Assembly (NCBI RefSeq): GCF_000702945.1
Contig: NZ_JNLE01000003.1
Span: 2,465,501-2,529,500, forward strand
Direction of reading: 5' to 3'
Source: Clostridium sp. KNHs205
GTDB lineage: Bacteria; Bacillota; Clostridia; Lachnospirales; Lachnospiraceae
DNA length: 64,000 bases
The notes below the pieces were generated by a model. It made no database searches and was not told where the DNA came from. It worked only from the letters and a program-made list of their open reading frames with translations. This document shows, one piece after another, positions 1-9,179 of the stretch (position 1 is its first letter; each line of letters begins with the position of its first letter). The translations under genes were made by a program, and so were the position numbers.

Positions 1-3000
1 TTTAAAGGACCCAGTGAAGCTATTGATACTGCCTGCTCCGGCAGCCTTGTTGCAATCCATCATGCGGTTAAGTCCATACAAAGGGGAGAAAGTGAAATGG
101 CCGTAGCCGGTGGTGTTAGTTTGATGCTTTCTCCTAAAACCTTTTTAAGTGCCAGTAAACTAGGGGTCTTATCTCCCGATAACCATTGTAAAACCTTTGA
201 TGAAAGTGCCAACGGCTATGTAAGAGGGGAAGGTATCGGTGTCATACTGCTAAAGCCCTTAAAGCAGGCAATAAAGGACCGTGATAACATTTATGCAGTG
301 ATTAAGGGCAGTGCCCAAAATCATGGGGGAAGGGCGAACTCCTTAACTGCGCCTAATTCTGATTCCCAGGCGGAAGTCTTAATGGCTGCTTACCGGGATG
401 CCGGAATCGATCCTGCTTCTGTTACTTATATTGAAGCCCATGGAACCGGAACGGAACTTGGAGACCCGGTGGAAATAGAAGGCTTAAAGAAAGCCTTTAA
501 AGCGTTAAGTATAGATAACCGGAGGACCATAAGTGAACCCAAGTGCGGCCTGGGATCAGTAAAAACGAATATCGGTCATCTGGAACCGGCAGCAGGAATT
601 GCCGGAATTATTAAAGTCATCCTGGCTATGCGTAATCATACCATACCGGCAAGTATTAACTTTCATAAACTTAATCCTTATATAAATTTTGAGAACAGTC
701 CATTTTATATCGTCTCAGAAACCAAAGACTGGCTTCCCTTAGAAGACCTGCAGGGAAACAGAATACCCCGCCGTGGAGGTGTTAGCTCCTTTGGATTTGG
801 GGGTGCCAATGCACATATTGTACTGGAGGAATATAATAGGGAAGAATTCCCGGAGGCAGCAGAGGAGTCCCAGCTTATTGTTTTATCCGCAAGAAGTGAT
901 GAAAATTTAAAAGAATATGCCATGAATTTATTAAAGGCTCTACATACTTACGGCAACGATAACATTCTCTTTTCCTTAGATCAGGTAGCTGTGGCAGACC
1001 TTGAGAAATCCCTCAAAGGAAATCCAGAGCCCTGCCCCGGTAAGAAGTATAGCCTTGAAAATATTGCATTTACCCTTCAGTCAGGCAGGGAGGAAATGAA
1101 TGAAAGGCTGGCTTTTGTTGTAAATAACCTGGAGGAATTACGAAACTCCTTAAAACAATATGTAAACGGAGAAAAGTCAAAGCACCTGTTATCCGGCAAT
1201 ATTAAAAAGGCACGGGAAAGTTATGAGCTGTTAGGCGGGGATGAAGATGCCGCTGCAATGGTAGAGCAGTGGATAAGCAAAGGAAAATTAACTCAGCTGG
1301 CAAAGCTATGGATCACAGGCTATGAAATTAACTGGAAACTGCTTCATAATCCGGATACCGTTCAGAGAATCTCCTTACCTACCTATCCTTTTACAAAGGA
1401 AAGCTATTGGTTACCGGCAAGTTCTAAAACTGTAAAGAACAAAGAAATAGCTGCCTTAATTGATAAAACAGAGTATCTTATGAGTTTTGATGGAGAAATA
1501 GTATTTAGTAAAGAATTAAAGCTCCAGGAAACAATTGTTAAAGATCATATCATCAACGGGCAGAATATATTTCCGGGTGTTGGATATATGGAAATGGCCT
1601 ACCAGGCAGCAAGGATTATTTTTAACAGTAAGGAAATCGAGATTTGCAAGCTCTTCTGGTTAAGTCCTCTAATAATGAATAAATCTTCTGCCAAGCTTGT
1701 TATTTCTTTAAAAAAGGAAGAGGAGATATTATATTTTGAGATCAAAGAAGCTGCTAATGGTTCCAATGCTCTTGTCTATGCCAGGGGTGAATTACATAAA
1801 AAAGCAGAGAAGTCAGCAAGTGGACAGAGTATATCCCTGGAAGATATAAAGCAAAGATGCTCTCGGATAATAAAGGGAGAGGAGCTTTATAAACAATATG
1901 AACATGACGGAATCAGCTATGGGACTTATTTTAAGGGTATCAAAGAAGTTTATATGAATGACCGGGAGGTGCTTGGCATTATTCATATACCCGATAACAG
2001 TGGTCCTGATTTAAAAACCTATACTCTTCATCCTGCTTTATTGGACAGTGCCTTACAAACAATCAGCTGTATTGCAGGGGCAGAGGGAAAGATAAATCTA
2101 CCCTTTGCAGTAGAGAGATTTGAATTACTAAAACCTTTAAAACCTGTTATGTATACCTATGCCAGAGCCGCCGGTAATAACAGCTATGAGGTTTCACTGA
2201 TGAGTGAAACCGGTGAAATCTGTGCCAGATTCCACAAGTATGTGTTAAAGGAAATCCGCAGTAAATTACCAGATATCTATTACCAGCCGGTATGGAGAAA
2301 TTCACCCATACTCACGGATTCACAAAAGGAAATAAGCAATGAGATTTTATCTTCTCAGGAGACTGCGGTGATAATCTATTCCAAAGAGGGAGCATATGTT
2401 GCGGACAGAATAGCCGAAAAGCACGGGAAAGCAATACGAGTATTATTAGGAAAAAATAATACCAGCATATCAGAGGATTACTGGGAAGTAAAGTATGCTG
2501 CACCGGATGCTTTAGGTGAGACAGTAAAAAAATTAAAGGATAGAAAGCTAATATACTTTTTGGGAGGAATTCAGCTGAAACCTCTAAAAGAAGATGATCT
2601 GGATGCAGTACGTGATGCCCAGGAAAAAGGAGTAATCAGCCTCTTTCGATTAATAAAAGCCCTGGAAAGCAGTAAAGCCGGTAAAAAAACAGTGGACTTA
2701 AAAATTCTTACCAATAATATCTACCCTGTTAATAACAGTCCTGTCATTTTACCTGCTGCCTCCAGTATTCACGGATTTGTCAAATCATTGGCGAAAGAAT
2801 ATACCAAATATAGAATTACAACAATGGATGTTGATTTACTAACCGATATGGATAATCTTGATACGGTATTAAGACCTGTATTTTCAGAGGCTTATAATCC
2901 CAACGGTGAAACTGTAGTTTTTCGGGAGGGCGAACGTTATGAACGTAGGATAGAGCCACTTCAGATACCACTGGTAAAACAAAGTGTATTAAAGGAAAAG

Positions 3001-6000
3001 GGTGTTTACGTTATTCTTGGCGGAGCAGGGGGAATTGGCCTTATACTAAGCCGGTATCTTTCAAAAGCCGTAAAAGCAAGGTTGTTTCTAGTCGGCAGAA
3101 GCGGTTTAAACGAGAGCAGGATAAATACAATCAAAGAAATTGAGTCACTTGGCGGAACTGTTCATTATTATCAGGCAGATATCACAAATAAAGAGAGCCT
3201 GGAGGCAGCAATCAAAGAAGTGAAAGCTGCCTGGGGGAATAAGATTAACGGCGTTTTTCATTCTGCAATGGTATCAGCGGATAAGATGATATATAAGATG
3301 ACGGAAGAAGATTTTAAAGCAGCCCTTGAGCCAAAGGTATATGGAAGTGTAGCATTATACTCCGTATTTCAAAAGGAGGCTTTGGATTTTATGGCTTTCT
3401 TTTCTTCGACCTCCTCACAGATAGGAATGCCAGGACAGAGCAATTACGTAAGCGGATTGAATTTTAAGGATAATTTCGCCAGCTATATACAGGATAAGTT
3501 ATCCTGTCCGGTAAAAATATTTAACTGGGGGTATTGGGGAATTGGTTCCGGTGAGCAGGAAGAATTCAGGGAAAAAATGAGGAAAACCGGTATACAGGCA
3601 ATAGAACCCAGAGAAGGTATGGAAATTGTTGAGCGGGTACTGAATGCCAATGAGAGTCAAGTCTTTATTCTCAAAGCCGAAAACAAAGTTCTAAAGCAGA
3701 TGGGAATAACATCTGGTAAAGCTAATTCAGATGCTGCTGCCAATCAGATTTTCCAAGGAGAAATTAGAAATTCTAACGGTACTGTAGCAGGAACAGAAAT
3801 TTCTGTACATAGTAAGCAGATAGCAGAGGAGTATCCGAATAAGGAGGATATACTAGCTGTAAAAGAGTTCATCCGTGATTATCTTACAGGAATTATAGCA
3901 AATAATCTGAAATGTGAGAAGAAAAGTATAGAAAACCATACAAGCTTCCAGGAGTATGGTATCGACTCTATTTTAGGTTTTCAGATATATGGGGATTTAG
4001 AAGAGAGTTTTGGTGATATCCCTACAACCCTGTTTCTGGATAACGATAATATTGAGGAACTTGTTGCTTATTTCATGCAATATAAACAGGACAGAGTCCA
4101 TCAATTGTTTTATGCAAGCAACGGCGGACAAAGCAACGGCAGGCAAAGTGATGGCACGCTAAGTAACGGCAGGCAAAGCGATGGCATGCAAAGTGATGGC
4201 ATGCAAAGTGATGAAAGGCAAAACAGTGGCAGACAAAGTGATGACATACATAGTGATGGCAGACAAAACAATGATGAACAGAGTAATGACGTTCAGAACA
4301 ATGAGTTACAGGAGAATATATGGAAGAACACTGCTTCAGGCAATACTGAATCTGTCAAAGTAGTGAACCGGGAGATTGTTAAAAGTAAACTGATTTATTT
4401 TTTACAGGAGACAATCGCTGAAATTCTTAAATGTAATAAAAACAGTATAGAAGCCCAGCTAAGTTTCGAAGAATTTGGTATCGATTCCATCTTAGGGTTT
4501 CAGCTTCTGGCAGCTTTAGAAGCCAGTTTTGATGATTTACCGGCTACTTTATTCTTAGATAATGCGAACTTAGAGGAGCTCTCAGAGTATTTACTTCTTC
4601 ATTATTCCCAGAAAGTCAAATCTATGTTTAGGGAAGATATTAATAAGTCAGAAACAGAAGCAGCAACTGCCAGAATTCAAATAATTGATTCAGAAGATCC
4701 TGCCAGCAGGAAATCAACGGTTGAAACTAAAGATATGTCCGGTAGTAAGCTAAGAGGTGAATCTGAAGATATGCCTCCCAGAAAGTTAAAGCTCCAATCA
4801 GAAGATATGACCGATAGGAAGCTAATAGCTGAATCAGAAGATACAGCCGGTTGGAAAACAATAGCTGAATCAGAAGATACAACCGGTAGGAAGCCGATAG
4901 CTGAATCGGAAGATACAGCCGGTAGGAAGCCGATAGCTGAATCAGAAGATACAACCAGTTGGAAACCAATAGCTGAATCGGAAGATACAGCCGGTAGGAA
5001 GCCGATAGCTGAATCAGAAGATACAGCCAGTTGGAAACCAATAGCTGAATCAGAAGATACAGCCGATAGGAAACCAATAGCTGAATCAGAAGATACAGCC
5101 GGTAGGAAGCCAAAAGCTGAATCGGAAGATACAACAGGTTGGAAACCAATAGCTGAATCAGAAGATACAGCCGATAGGAAGCCAATAGCTGAATCGGAAG
5201 ATACAGCCGGTAAGAAACCAACATCTGAATCAGCAGAAATCAAAGTGAAGAAGCTGGCTGAAAACGAAGAAGTCAAAGAACTCCGGTTCTCAGATTTAGT
5301 CAAAGAAAAAACAAAGGATATCAAACTACCTATTGATCTGGAAAGCTTTCTGGTAGAGGTTGAGGATAACACTAAAATTGAGGTAAGCATTAAGGGGAAA
5401 GGTGAGCCGATTTTGATTATTCCGGGTCTGGCAGTAACTACAGTGATCAGTTCCTATCAATTTATAGAATTATCCTCCAAATATCAGGTCATAGGAATCA
5501 ACCTGCCAGGCCATGGAAGAAGTGACGGAACAGAGGATCTTTCCTTTAAAGGTATCAGTGAGATCCTTATAAAAGTCCTTGATAAATTGGAGGTCCATCA
5601 GCAGTTACATGTAGTGGGAGGCTCTTACGGTGGAATCATAGCACAAAACATTGCACTGGAATATCCCGAGCGGGTTAAGACTTTGACCCTTATCGGAAGC
5701 ATTACCGCTACCAAGTTCGAAGGAGTAGCTCAGGTATTCTCTTTTACGGAAGCTGTAACGAAAGATTTTGAAGCCGTCAAACGAAATGCCAGGTCTTCTG
5801 ATGTAATTCAAAATATTGATTACTATTTTGATTTATATAAGCACAGCCAATCCACCAATAGCCCCGTGTTACTAAAATATCTGGAATTAATGAAAGTAAG
5901 AATGACCACCAGAGAGGTGCTGGAACAGATAACGGTACCTACTTTAGTAATCGTAGGTGCGGTAGACACGGTAGTAGAGACGGAGGAATCCAGGCTTATT

Positions 6001-6117
6001 CATTCAAAAGTCAGAGACTCCAAATACATAGAGATTGCAGATGGAGGTCATTTTATACATCTTACCCATCATGAGCTCGTAAGCAACGCAATCCTTGAAT
6101 TTCTGAAAAATTATTAA
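1..6117 (+). CDS. trans-AT polyketide synthase, terminal module KS-DH-KR-ACP-ACP-TE (5' partial)
   Basis: The reading frame is open from base 1, so the gene starts upstream; 2038 residues lie in the window. The first residues hold the ketosynthase active site DTACSGS (Cys12), followed by His147 in HGTGTELGDPVE and His193 in KTNIGHLEPAAG, so the KS is complete catalytically. A dehydratase follows with the HxxxGxxxxP motif (His516) and a DSALQ motif (Asp682). The ketoreductase has GGAGGIG near residue 1007 and Tyr1149 in SNYVSG. Two carrier proteins carry GIDSI (Ser1323, Ser1496). The C-terminal alpha/beta hydrolase (GGSYGG, Ser1875, with GAVDTVV and GGHF) fits a chain-releasing thioesterase. 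No acyltransferase domain is seen, and the post-KS linker is the trans-AT type. Both ACP linkers are low-complexity repeats. It heads the visible part of an operon with beta-branching enzymes at 10438-12593. The polyketide itself cannot be deduced from this module alone. Confidence 0.93.
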   Translation, partial: FKGPSEAIDTACSGSLVAIHHAVKSIQRGESEMAVAGGVSLMLSPKTFLSASKLGVLSPDNHCKTFDESANGYVRGEGIGVILLKPLKQAIKDRDNIYAVIKGSAQNHGGRANSLTAPNSDSQAEVLMAAYRDAGIDPASVTYIEAHGTGTELGDPVEIEGLKKAFKALSIDNRRTISEPKCGLGSVKTNIGHLEPAAGIAGIIKVILAMRNHTIPASINFHKLNPYINFENSPFYIVSETKDWLPLEDLQGNRIPRRGGVSSFGFGGANAHIVLEEYNREEFPEAAEESQLIVLSARSDENLKEYAMNLLKALHTYGNDNILFSLDQVAVADLEKSLKGNPEPCPGKKYSLENIAFTLQSGREEMNERLAFVVNNLEELRNSLKQYVNGEKSKHLLSGNIKKARESYELLGGDEDAAAMVEQWISKGKLTQLAKLWITGYEINWKLLHNPDTVQRISLPTYPFTKESYWLPASSKTVKNKEIAALIDKTEYLMSFDGEIVFSKELKLQETIVKDHIINGQNIFPGVGYMEMAYQAARIIFNSKEIEICKLFWLSPLIMNKSSAKLVISLKKEEEILYFEIKEAANGSNALVYARGELHKKAEKSASGQSISLEDIKQRCSRIIKGEELYKQYEHDGISYGTYFKGIKEVYMNDREVLGIIHIPDNSGPDLKTYTLHPALLDSALQTISCIAGAEGKINLPFAVERFELLKPLKPVMYTYARAAGNNSYEVSLMSETGEICARFHKYVLKEIRSKLPDIYYQPVWRNSPILTDSQKEISNEILSSQETAVIIYSKEGAYVADRIAEKHGKAIRVLLGKNNTSISEDYWEVKYAAPDALGETVKKLKDRKLIYFLGGIQLKPLKEDDLDAVRDAQEKGVISLFRLIKALESSKAGKKTVDLKILTNNIYPVNNSPVILPAASSIHGFVKSLAKEYTKYRITTMDVDLLTDMDNLDTVLRPVFSEAYNPNGETVVFREGERYERRIEPLQIPLVKQSVLKEKGVYVILGGAGGIGLILSRYLSKAVKARLFLVGRSGLNESRINTIKEIESLGGTVHYYQADITNKESLEAAIKEVKAAWGNKINGVFHSAMVSADKMIYKMTEEDFKAALEPKVYGSVALYSVFQKEALDFMAFFSSTSSQIGMPGQSNYVSGLNFKDNFASYIQDKLSCPVKIFNWGYWGIGSGEQEEFREKMRKTGIQAIEPREGMEIVERVLNANESQVFILKAENKVLKQMGITSGKANSDAAANQIFQGEIRNSNGTVAGTEISVHSKQIAEEYPNKEDILAVKEFIRDYLTGIIANNLKCEKKSIENHTSFQEYGIDSILGFQIYGDLEESFGDIPTTLFLDNDNIEELVAYFMQYKQDRVHQLFYASNGGQSNGRQSDGTLSNGRQSDGMQSDGMQSDERQNSGRQSDDIHSDGRQNNDEQSNDVQNNELQENIWKNTASGNTESVKVVNREIVKSKLIYFLQETIAEILKCNKNSIEAQLSFEEFGIDSILGFQLLAALEASFDDLPATLFLDNANLEELSEYLLLHYSQKVKSMFREDINKSETEAATARIQIIDSEDPASRKSTVETKDMSGSKLRGESEDMPPRKLKLQSEDMTDRKLIAESEDTAGWKTIAESEDTTGRKPIAESEDTAGRKPIAESEDTTSWKPIAESEDTAGRKPIAESEDTASWKPIAESEDTADRKPIAESEDTAGRKPKAESEDTTGWKPIAESEDTADRKPIAESEDTAGKKPTSESAEIKVKKLAENEEVKELRFSDLVKEKTKDIKLPIDLESFLVEVEDNTKIEVSIKGKGEPILIIPGLAVTTVISSYQFIELSSKYQVIGINLPGHGRSDGTEDLSFKGISEILIKVLDKLEVHQQLHVVGGSYGGIIAQNIALEYPERVKTLTLIGSITATKFEGVAQVFSFTEAVTKDFEAVKRNARSSDVIQNIDYYFDLYKHSQSTNSPVLLKYLELMKVRMTTREVLEQITVPTLVIVGAVDTVVETEESRLIHSKVRDSKYIEIADGGHFIHLTHHELVSNAILEFLKNY
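4117..4311 (+). repeat. 15-bp in-frame tandem repeat, inter-ACP linker
   Basis: Thirteen degenerate 15-bp units encode a five-residue motif of the form S-N/D-G-x-Q. They form the hydrophilic linker between the two carrier proteins of the polyketide synthase. Confidence 0.85.
4684..5223 (+). repeat. 36-bp in-frame tandem repeat, ACP-thioesterase linker
   Basis: Fifteen 36-bp units encode a 12-residue motif, consensus AESEDTAGRKPI. The last eleven (4828-5223) are nearly identical, while the first four (4684-4827) are degenerate but exactly in phase. The result is a 180-residue, highly charged, probably disordered tether between the second ACP and the thioesterase. Long minus-strand open frames here are only shadows of the repeat. 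Confidence 0.93.
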
Positions 6118-6190
6118 TAGAGTAATTCCTTGAATTCCTGAAAAATTATTAATAATGCAATTCCTTAAATTTCTGGAAAATTATTAATAA
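6088..6190 (+). repeat. tandem duplication of the PKS 3' end
   Basis: The last codons of the PKS gene, ending in AAATTATTAA, are copied twice more after the stop with a period of about 35 bp. The copies are diverged and lie outside the coding frame. Confidence 0.75.
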
Positions 6191-6260
6191 TCCAATTACA
6201 GGATTTTAGAAAATAACAAGGAAGGTAATCAACATAGTAACAACTGTAAGGAGGTGGGTT

Positions 6261-7154
6261 ATGTCTGTTGAAGTGGTTAAGGATAACTGGGATAAGTTAT
6301 GGAAAGAGGGGTTAATACACTATTACCCAAAGGAGAACAAAGAGATTACTTTACTCAGTGAAAGCTTTCCTTTAACCCTTGAATATGCACCGGAAAGGGC
6401 TAAGCGGTTTCAGGGGGGGGAAAATCAAGAGCTTCCATTGGGTACCGAAATCTGGAAGAGGAAGGATTGTTTATATGAATTTGATAATCTGGTGCTGTTG
6501 GCAAACAACAGGCCGGTAACGAGGTATCACAGTATTTTATGTTCCAGAGAATATCACCCTCAAAATGAATTAGCTTATGAGGAAATCTATGAAGTAACCA
6601 GCTTGGTGGAACGCCATGGCTTCAGGGCTTTCTTAAATCTCGTTGGAACCGCAGCTACCTTAAATCATTTTCATACCCAGGTACTGTTTGACCCCTTTCA
6701 TCTTGAGAAATTACCTTATGAGCTCATGGACAATAATATCGGAACTATCCCGGACTATCCGGGAGGAAACCTGCTTATTACCGGTAAGGCAGAGCAAAGG
6801 TGCAAGCTGTTATTCGACCTTATGAAGGAGCTTACCAATTCAGAAACCCTTATAACAATTAAAAAAAATGGAATGTTAAGCGAAACACCTCTGTTTTCGC
6901 TTCTTTTTTGGGAAGATAAAATTTTATTTGTACCCAGGAGAAAGGAAGTATCTGTAACAATAGATTCCATGGTGGGGGGGTTGGAGCTAAGCGGCCATTT
7001 TTTGATTACAGCACCCCTTACTCCGGATAATCCCTTTGAAGGGGTTCAGTATGAATCCTTATTAAGCATAATCGAGGAAGTAACCTATAGCCAAAATGAT
7101 ATTAATAACTTTTTACAAATCAATTCACAATTTAAAGGAGGATTATTATGTTAA
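6261..7154 (+). CDS. HIT/GalT-superfamily nucleotidyltransferase or phosphorylase-like protein
   Basis: A 297-residue protein with AAGGAGG upstream of the ATG. The stretch TLNHFHTQVLFDP carries the H-x-H-x-Q active-site motif of the GalT / GDP-hexose phosphorylase branch of the HIT superfamily. In that branch the middle histidine forms a nucleotidyl intermediate during transfer of an NMP group between sugar phosphates. Overall similarity to classical galactose-1-phosphate uridylyltransferase looks weak, so the substrate is unknown. Its stop overlaps the start of the CofD-like gene by 7 bases, which indicates translational coupling. With the HAD phosphatase and GT1 enzyme downstream it may supply a nucleotide-activated group for tailoring the polyketide; that is inference. 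The gene contains G8 (6413-6420) and G7 (6974-6980) tracts that could be slippage-prone. Confidence 0.7.
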   Translation: MSVEVVKDNWDKLWKEGLIHYYPKENKEITLLSESFPLTLEYAPERAKRFQGGENQELPLGTEIWKRKDCLYEFDNLVLLANNRPVTRYHSILCSREYHPQNELAYEEIYEVTSLVERHGFRAFLNLVGTAATLNHFHTQVLFDPFHLEKLPYELMDNNIGTIPDYPGGNLLITGKAEQRCKLLFDLMKELTNSETLITIKKNGMLSETPLFSLLFWEDKILFVPRRKEVSVTIDSMVGGLELSGHFLITAPLTPDNPFEGVQYESLLSIIEEVTYSQNDINNFLQINSQFKGGLLC

Positions 7155-8404
7155 AGGTAGCTGTATTTTCAGGAGGCAGAGGATCTAACACATTAGTAAA
7201 GGAGTTGGTAAAGGACGAAACCTTAAGGCTTTCACTGATTGTTAATGCATACGATGACGGGAAATCCACCGGTGAGATCCGGGATTTTTTTAATATGCTG
7301 GGTCCCTCCGATATAAGAAAGAATCAAGAGAACCTTATGTCACCTAATTTTGAAAATTACAAGATTTGGTCTGAAATATTTAAATATCGTTTTCCAGAAG
7401 ATATTAAACATGAACAATGTATTCATATCTTAAGTTCATTTGTTAACGGGAACAGTAACAGAATTGATAATATTATGATCAATGACAGTAACCTTGAGTG
7501 TCTGATCAAAAAGCTGTTAAGCCAGTTTTTGACCTCACTTGAGATATATGAGAAAGTACAGGGCAGGGAATTTAACTTCTCCGACTGTTCGTTATCCAAC
7601 TGCTTATATGCAGGTGCTTATGAAATCCTGGATAAAGACTTTAATAAAACCATCAATCTGTTTAATCTGCTTCTCCATGTACGTGGTGATGTTGTACCAA
7701 CTAATCTGGAAAACAAAAAATTGGTGGGTATCAGGGAAAATGGTATTATCTGCTATGATGAAGCCGAAATTGTAGAACTTCGTTCCAGTGACAGAATCAA
7801 GGATATCTTCCTGATTGATGAATATCTGGATAAAGAACTGATAGAAAGCAAATTTACAACAACCAGAGAAAAGATGGATTATCTTTCCCGGATACAGAGC
7901 TATGTATATGGAACGCCTGAAGCAATACAGACAATTAACAATGCCGACATTATTATTTATGCGCCGGGGACCCAACACTCTTCCCTCTTCCCAAGCTATA
8001 TGACAATGGGAATACCGGAAGCCATCTATTCCAATACCAAGGCACTGAAAGTGTTTATCTGTAATATCGGTGAGGATTATGAAACGCCTGATTATACTGC
8101 CAGTGAATTCCTGACCAGTGCATACCGATATCTGACCAGAAATGCCAAACTAAAACTTCCTCTTTCTGATTTTATCCATGTAGCTCTGGTAAATACCTCA
8201 CGATCTGATACAAAAGAGGAAATTCGCTATGTGGAGAATGATTTTCCGAAACTGGAAAAATTACCGATTAATATCGTTTATGGTAATTATGAATCCCCTA
8301 CGGATTTGGGCAAGCACGATGCCGTAAGCACAGTTGCAACCATTAAAGATATCTACTACAACCGGTTTTTTAAGGAATTAACCTATGAAATTAAAGTGGG
8401 ATGA
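7148..8404 (+). CDS. CofD/YvcK (UPF0052)-family protein
   Basis: A 418-residue protein with AAAGGAGG before the ATG. The N-terminus has a Rossmann-like glycine loop (FSGGRGSNTL). Family blocks follow: NAYDDGKSTGEIRD, GPSDIRKN and IIYAPGTQHSSLFPS. These correspond to the conserved blocks of the 2-phospho-L-lactate transferase CofD and the YvcK/GlmR gluconeogenesis factors. CofD transfers a phospholactyl group from an activated nucleotide to a flavin alcohol. YvcK binds UDP-sugars. Neither role is expected of a housekeeping gene inside a PKS operon, so a dedicated transfer or nucleotide-sugar function in polyketide tailoring is a reasonable but unproven inference. It overlaps the preceding gene by 7 bases and the HAD gene by 20 bases, so the three are coupled. 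Confidence 0.75.
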   Translation: MLKVAVFSGGRGSNTLVKELVKDETLRLSLIVNAYDDGKSTGEIRDFFNMLGPSDIRKNQENLMSPNFENYKIWSEIFKYRFPEDIKHEQCIHILSSFVNGNSNRIDNIMINDSNLECLIKKLLSQFLTSLEIYEKVQGREFNFSDCSLSNCLYAGAYEILDKDFNKTINLFNLLLHVRGDVVPTNLENKKLVGIRENGIICYDEAEIVELRSSDRIKDIFLIDEYLDKELIESKFTTTREKMDYLSRIQSYVYGTPEAIQTINNADIIIYAPGTQHSSLFPSYMTMGIPEAIYSNTKALKVFICNIGEDYETPDYTASEFLTSAYRYLTRNAKLKLPLSDFIHVALVNTSRSDTKEEIRYVENDFPKLEKLPINIVYGNYESPTDLGKHDAVSTVATIKDIYYNRFFKELTYEIKVG

Positions 8405-9035
8405 TAGAAAGTATGTTATTTTTGATTTTGACGGTACCATAGCCGATACAAACCGCCTGCACAGTGCTGCTTTTGAGGAGGTATTGACCCCCCTGGGGAT
8501 ATCTGATTTTCATTATGATTTCTATATGGGCAGGAAGACCAGGGAAGTATTTAAGGAGTTCTTCCGGTCAAAGGCCATCTCCTATTCTGAAAAAGAAATA
8601 GAGGACTTCACAGACAGGAAGCAAAAGCTGGTCAGGAAGTTAATCACTCAGAAATTAGAGGCTTTTGAAGGGGCGATACCGTTTATCAGACTCTTGAGAA
8701 ATAAGGGAAAGATACTGTCGGTAGCTACTTCCTCTTCCAGAGCAGGAGTAACCTTAGCCCTGAACAAATTAGGGTTATATGAGGATTTTCAATACATTAT
8801 AACCGGGGATGACGTTGAAAAAGCAAAACCTTCACCAGAAATCTATCTGAAGGCTTTACAACTGGCAAATATGCAGCCTGGTGAATCCATCGTTATTGAA
8901 GACTCTCTTAGTGGCTCTCTGGCAGCAAGGCAGGCGGAGCTGGATGTGATAATTGTGAATAACAAAAAATTAAGCAATCTGTATTATTGCACTGATTTTC
9001 CATTTCTGGTTCGGGATTTTGAAGAGGCAGAATAA
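8385..9035 (+). CDS. HAD-superfamily phosphatase / beta-phosphoglucomutase-like
   Basis: A 216-residue protein. Motif I is FDFDGTIAD (nucleophile Asp14, acid Asp16), the motif II threonine/serine lies in SVATSSSRAG, the motif III lysine precedes the PSPEIYL block, and motif IV is IVIEDSLSG. A C1-type cap between motifs I and II matches the phosphoglucomutase/phosphatase subgroup. The start lies inside the CofD-like gene (20-base overlap), with AAGGAA upstream. Members either isomerise sugar phosphates or remove phosphate from small molecules. In context it may make or process the sugar or phospho-group that is attached to the polyketide. Confidence 0.82.
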   Translation: MKLKWDDRKYVIFDFDGTIADTNRLHSAAFEEVLTPLGISDFHYDFYMGRKTREVFKEFFRSKAISYSEKEIEDFTDRKQKLVRKLITQKLEAFEGAIPFIRLLRNKGKILSVATSSSRAGVTLALNKLGLYEDFQYIITGDDVEKAKPSPEIYLKALQLANMQPGESIVIEDSLSGSLAARQAELDVIIVNNKKLSNLYYCTDFPFLVRDFEEAE

Positions 9036-9038
9036 ATG

Positions 9039-9086
9039 TAAAGCAGAATAATAGCAAAGAAGAATAATTACAAAGCAGAATAGAAT
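9039..9086 (+). repeat. 16-bp tandem repeat after the HAD gene stop
   Basis: Three imperfect 16-bp units of the type CAAAGCAGAATAATAG start three bases after the stop codon. No coding role is seen. Confidence 0.6.
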
Positions 9087-9179
9087 ATTCCATGATAGGC
9101 CTTACAGAACGGTTTAATAAGATTTCAGATTCACCTTATGATTAATAAAAATTAAAAAGATGGAAAGAAGGAAATTTGT

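Noticed and set aside
4677..5390. Long minus-strand open frames across the 36-bp repeat region
   Set aside because: They are mirror frames of the in-frame repeat in the PKS gene; a period divisible by three keeps all frames open. No ribosome site.
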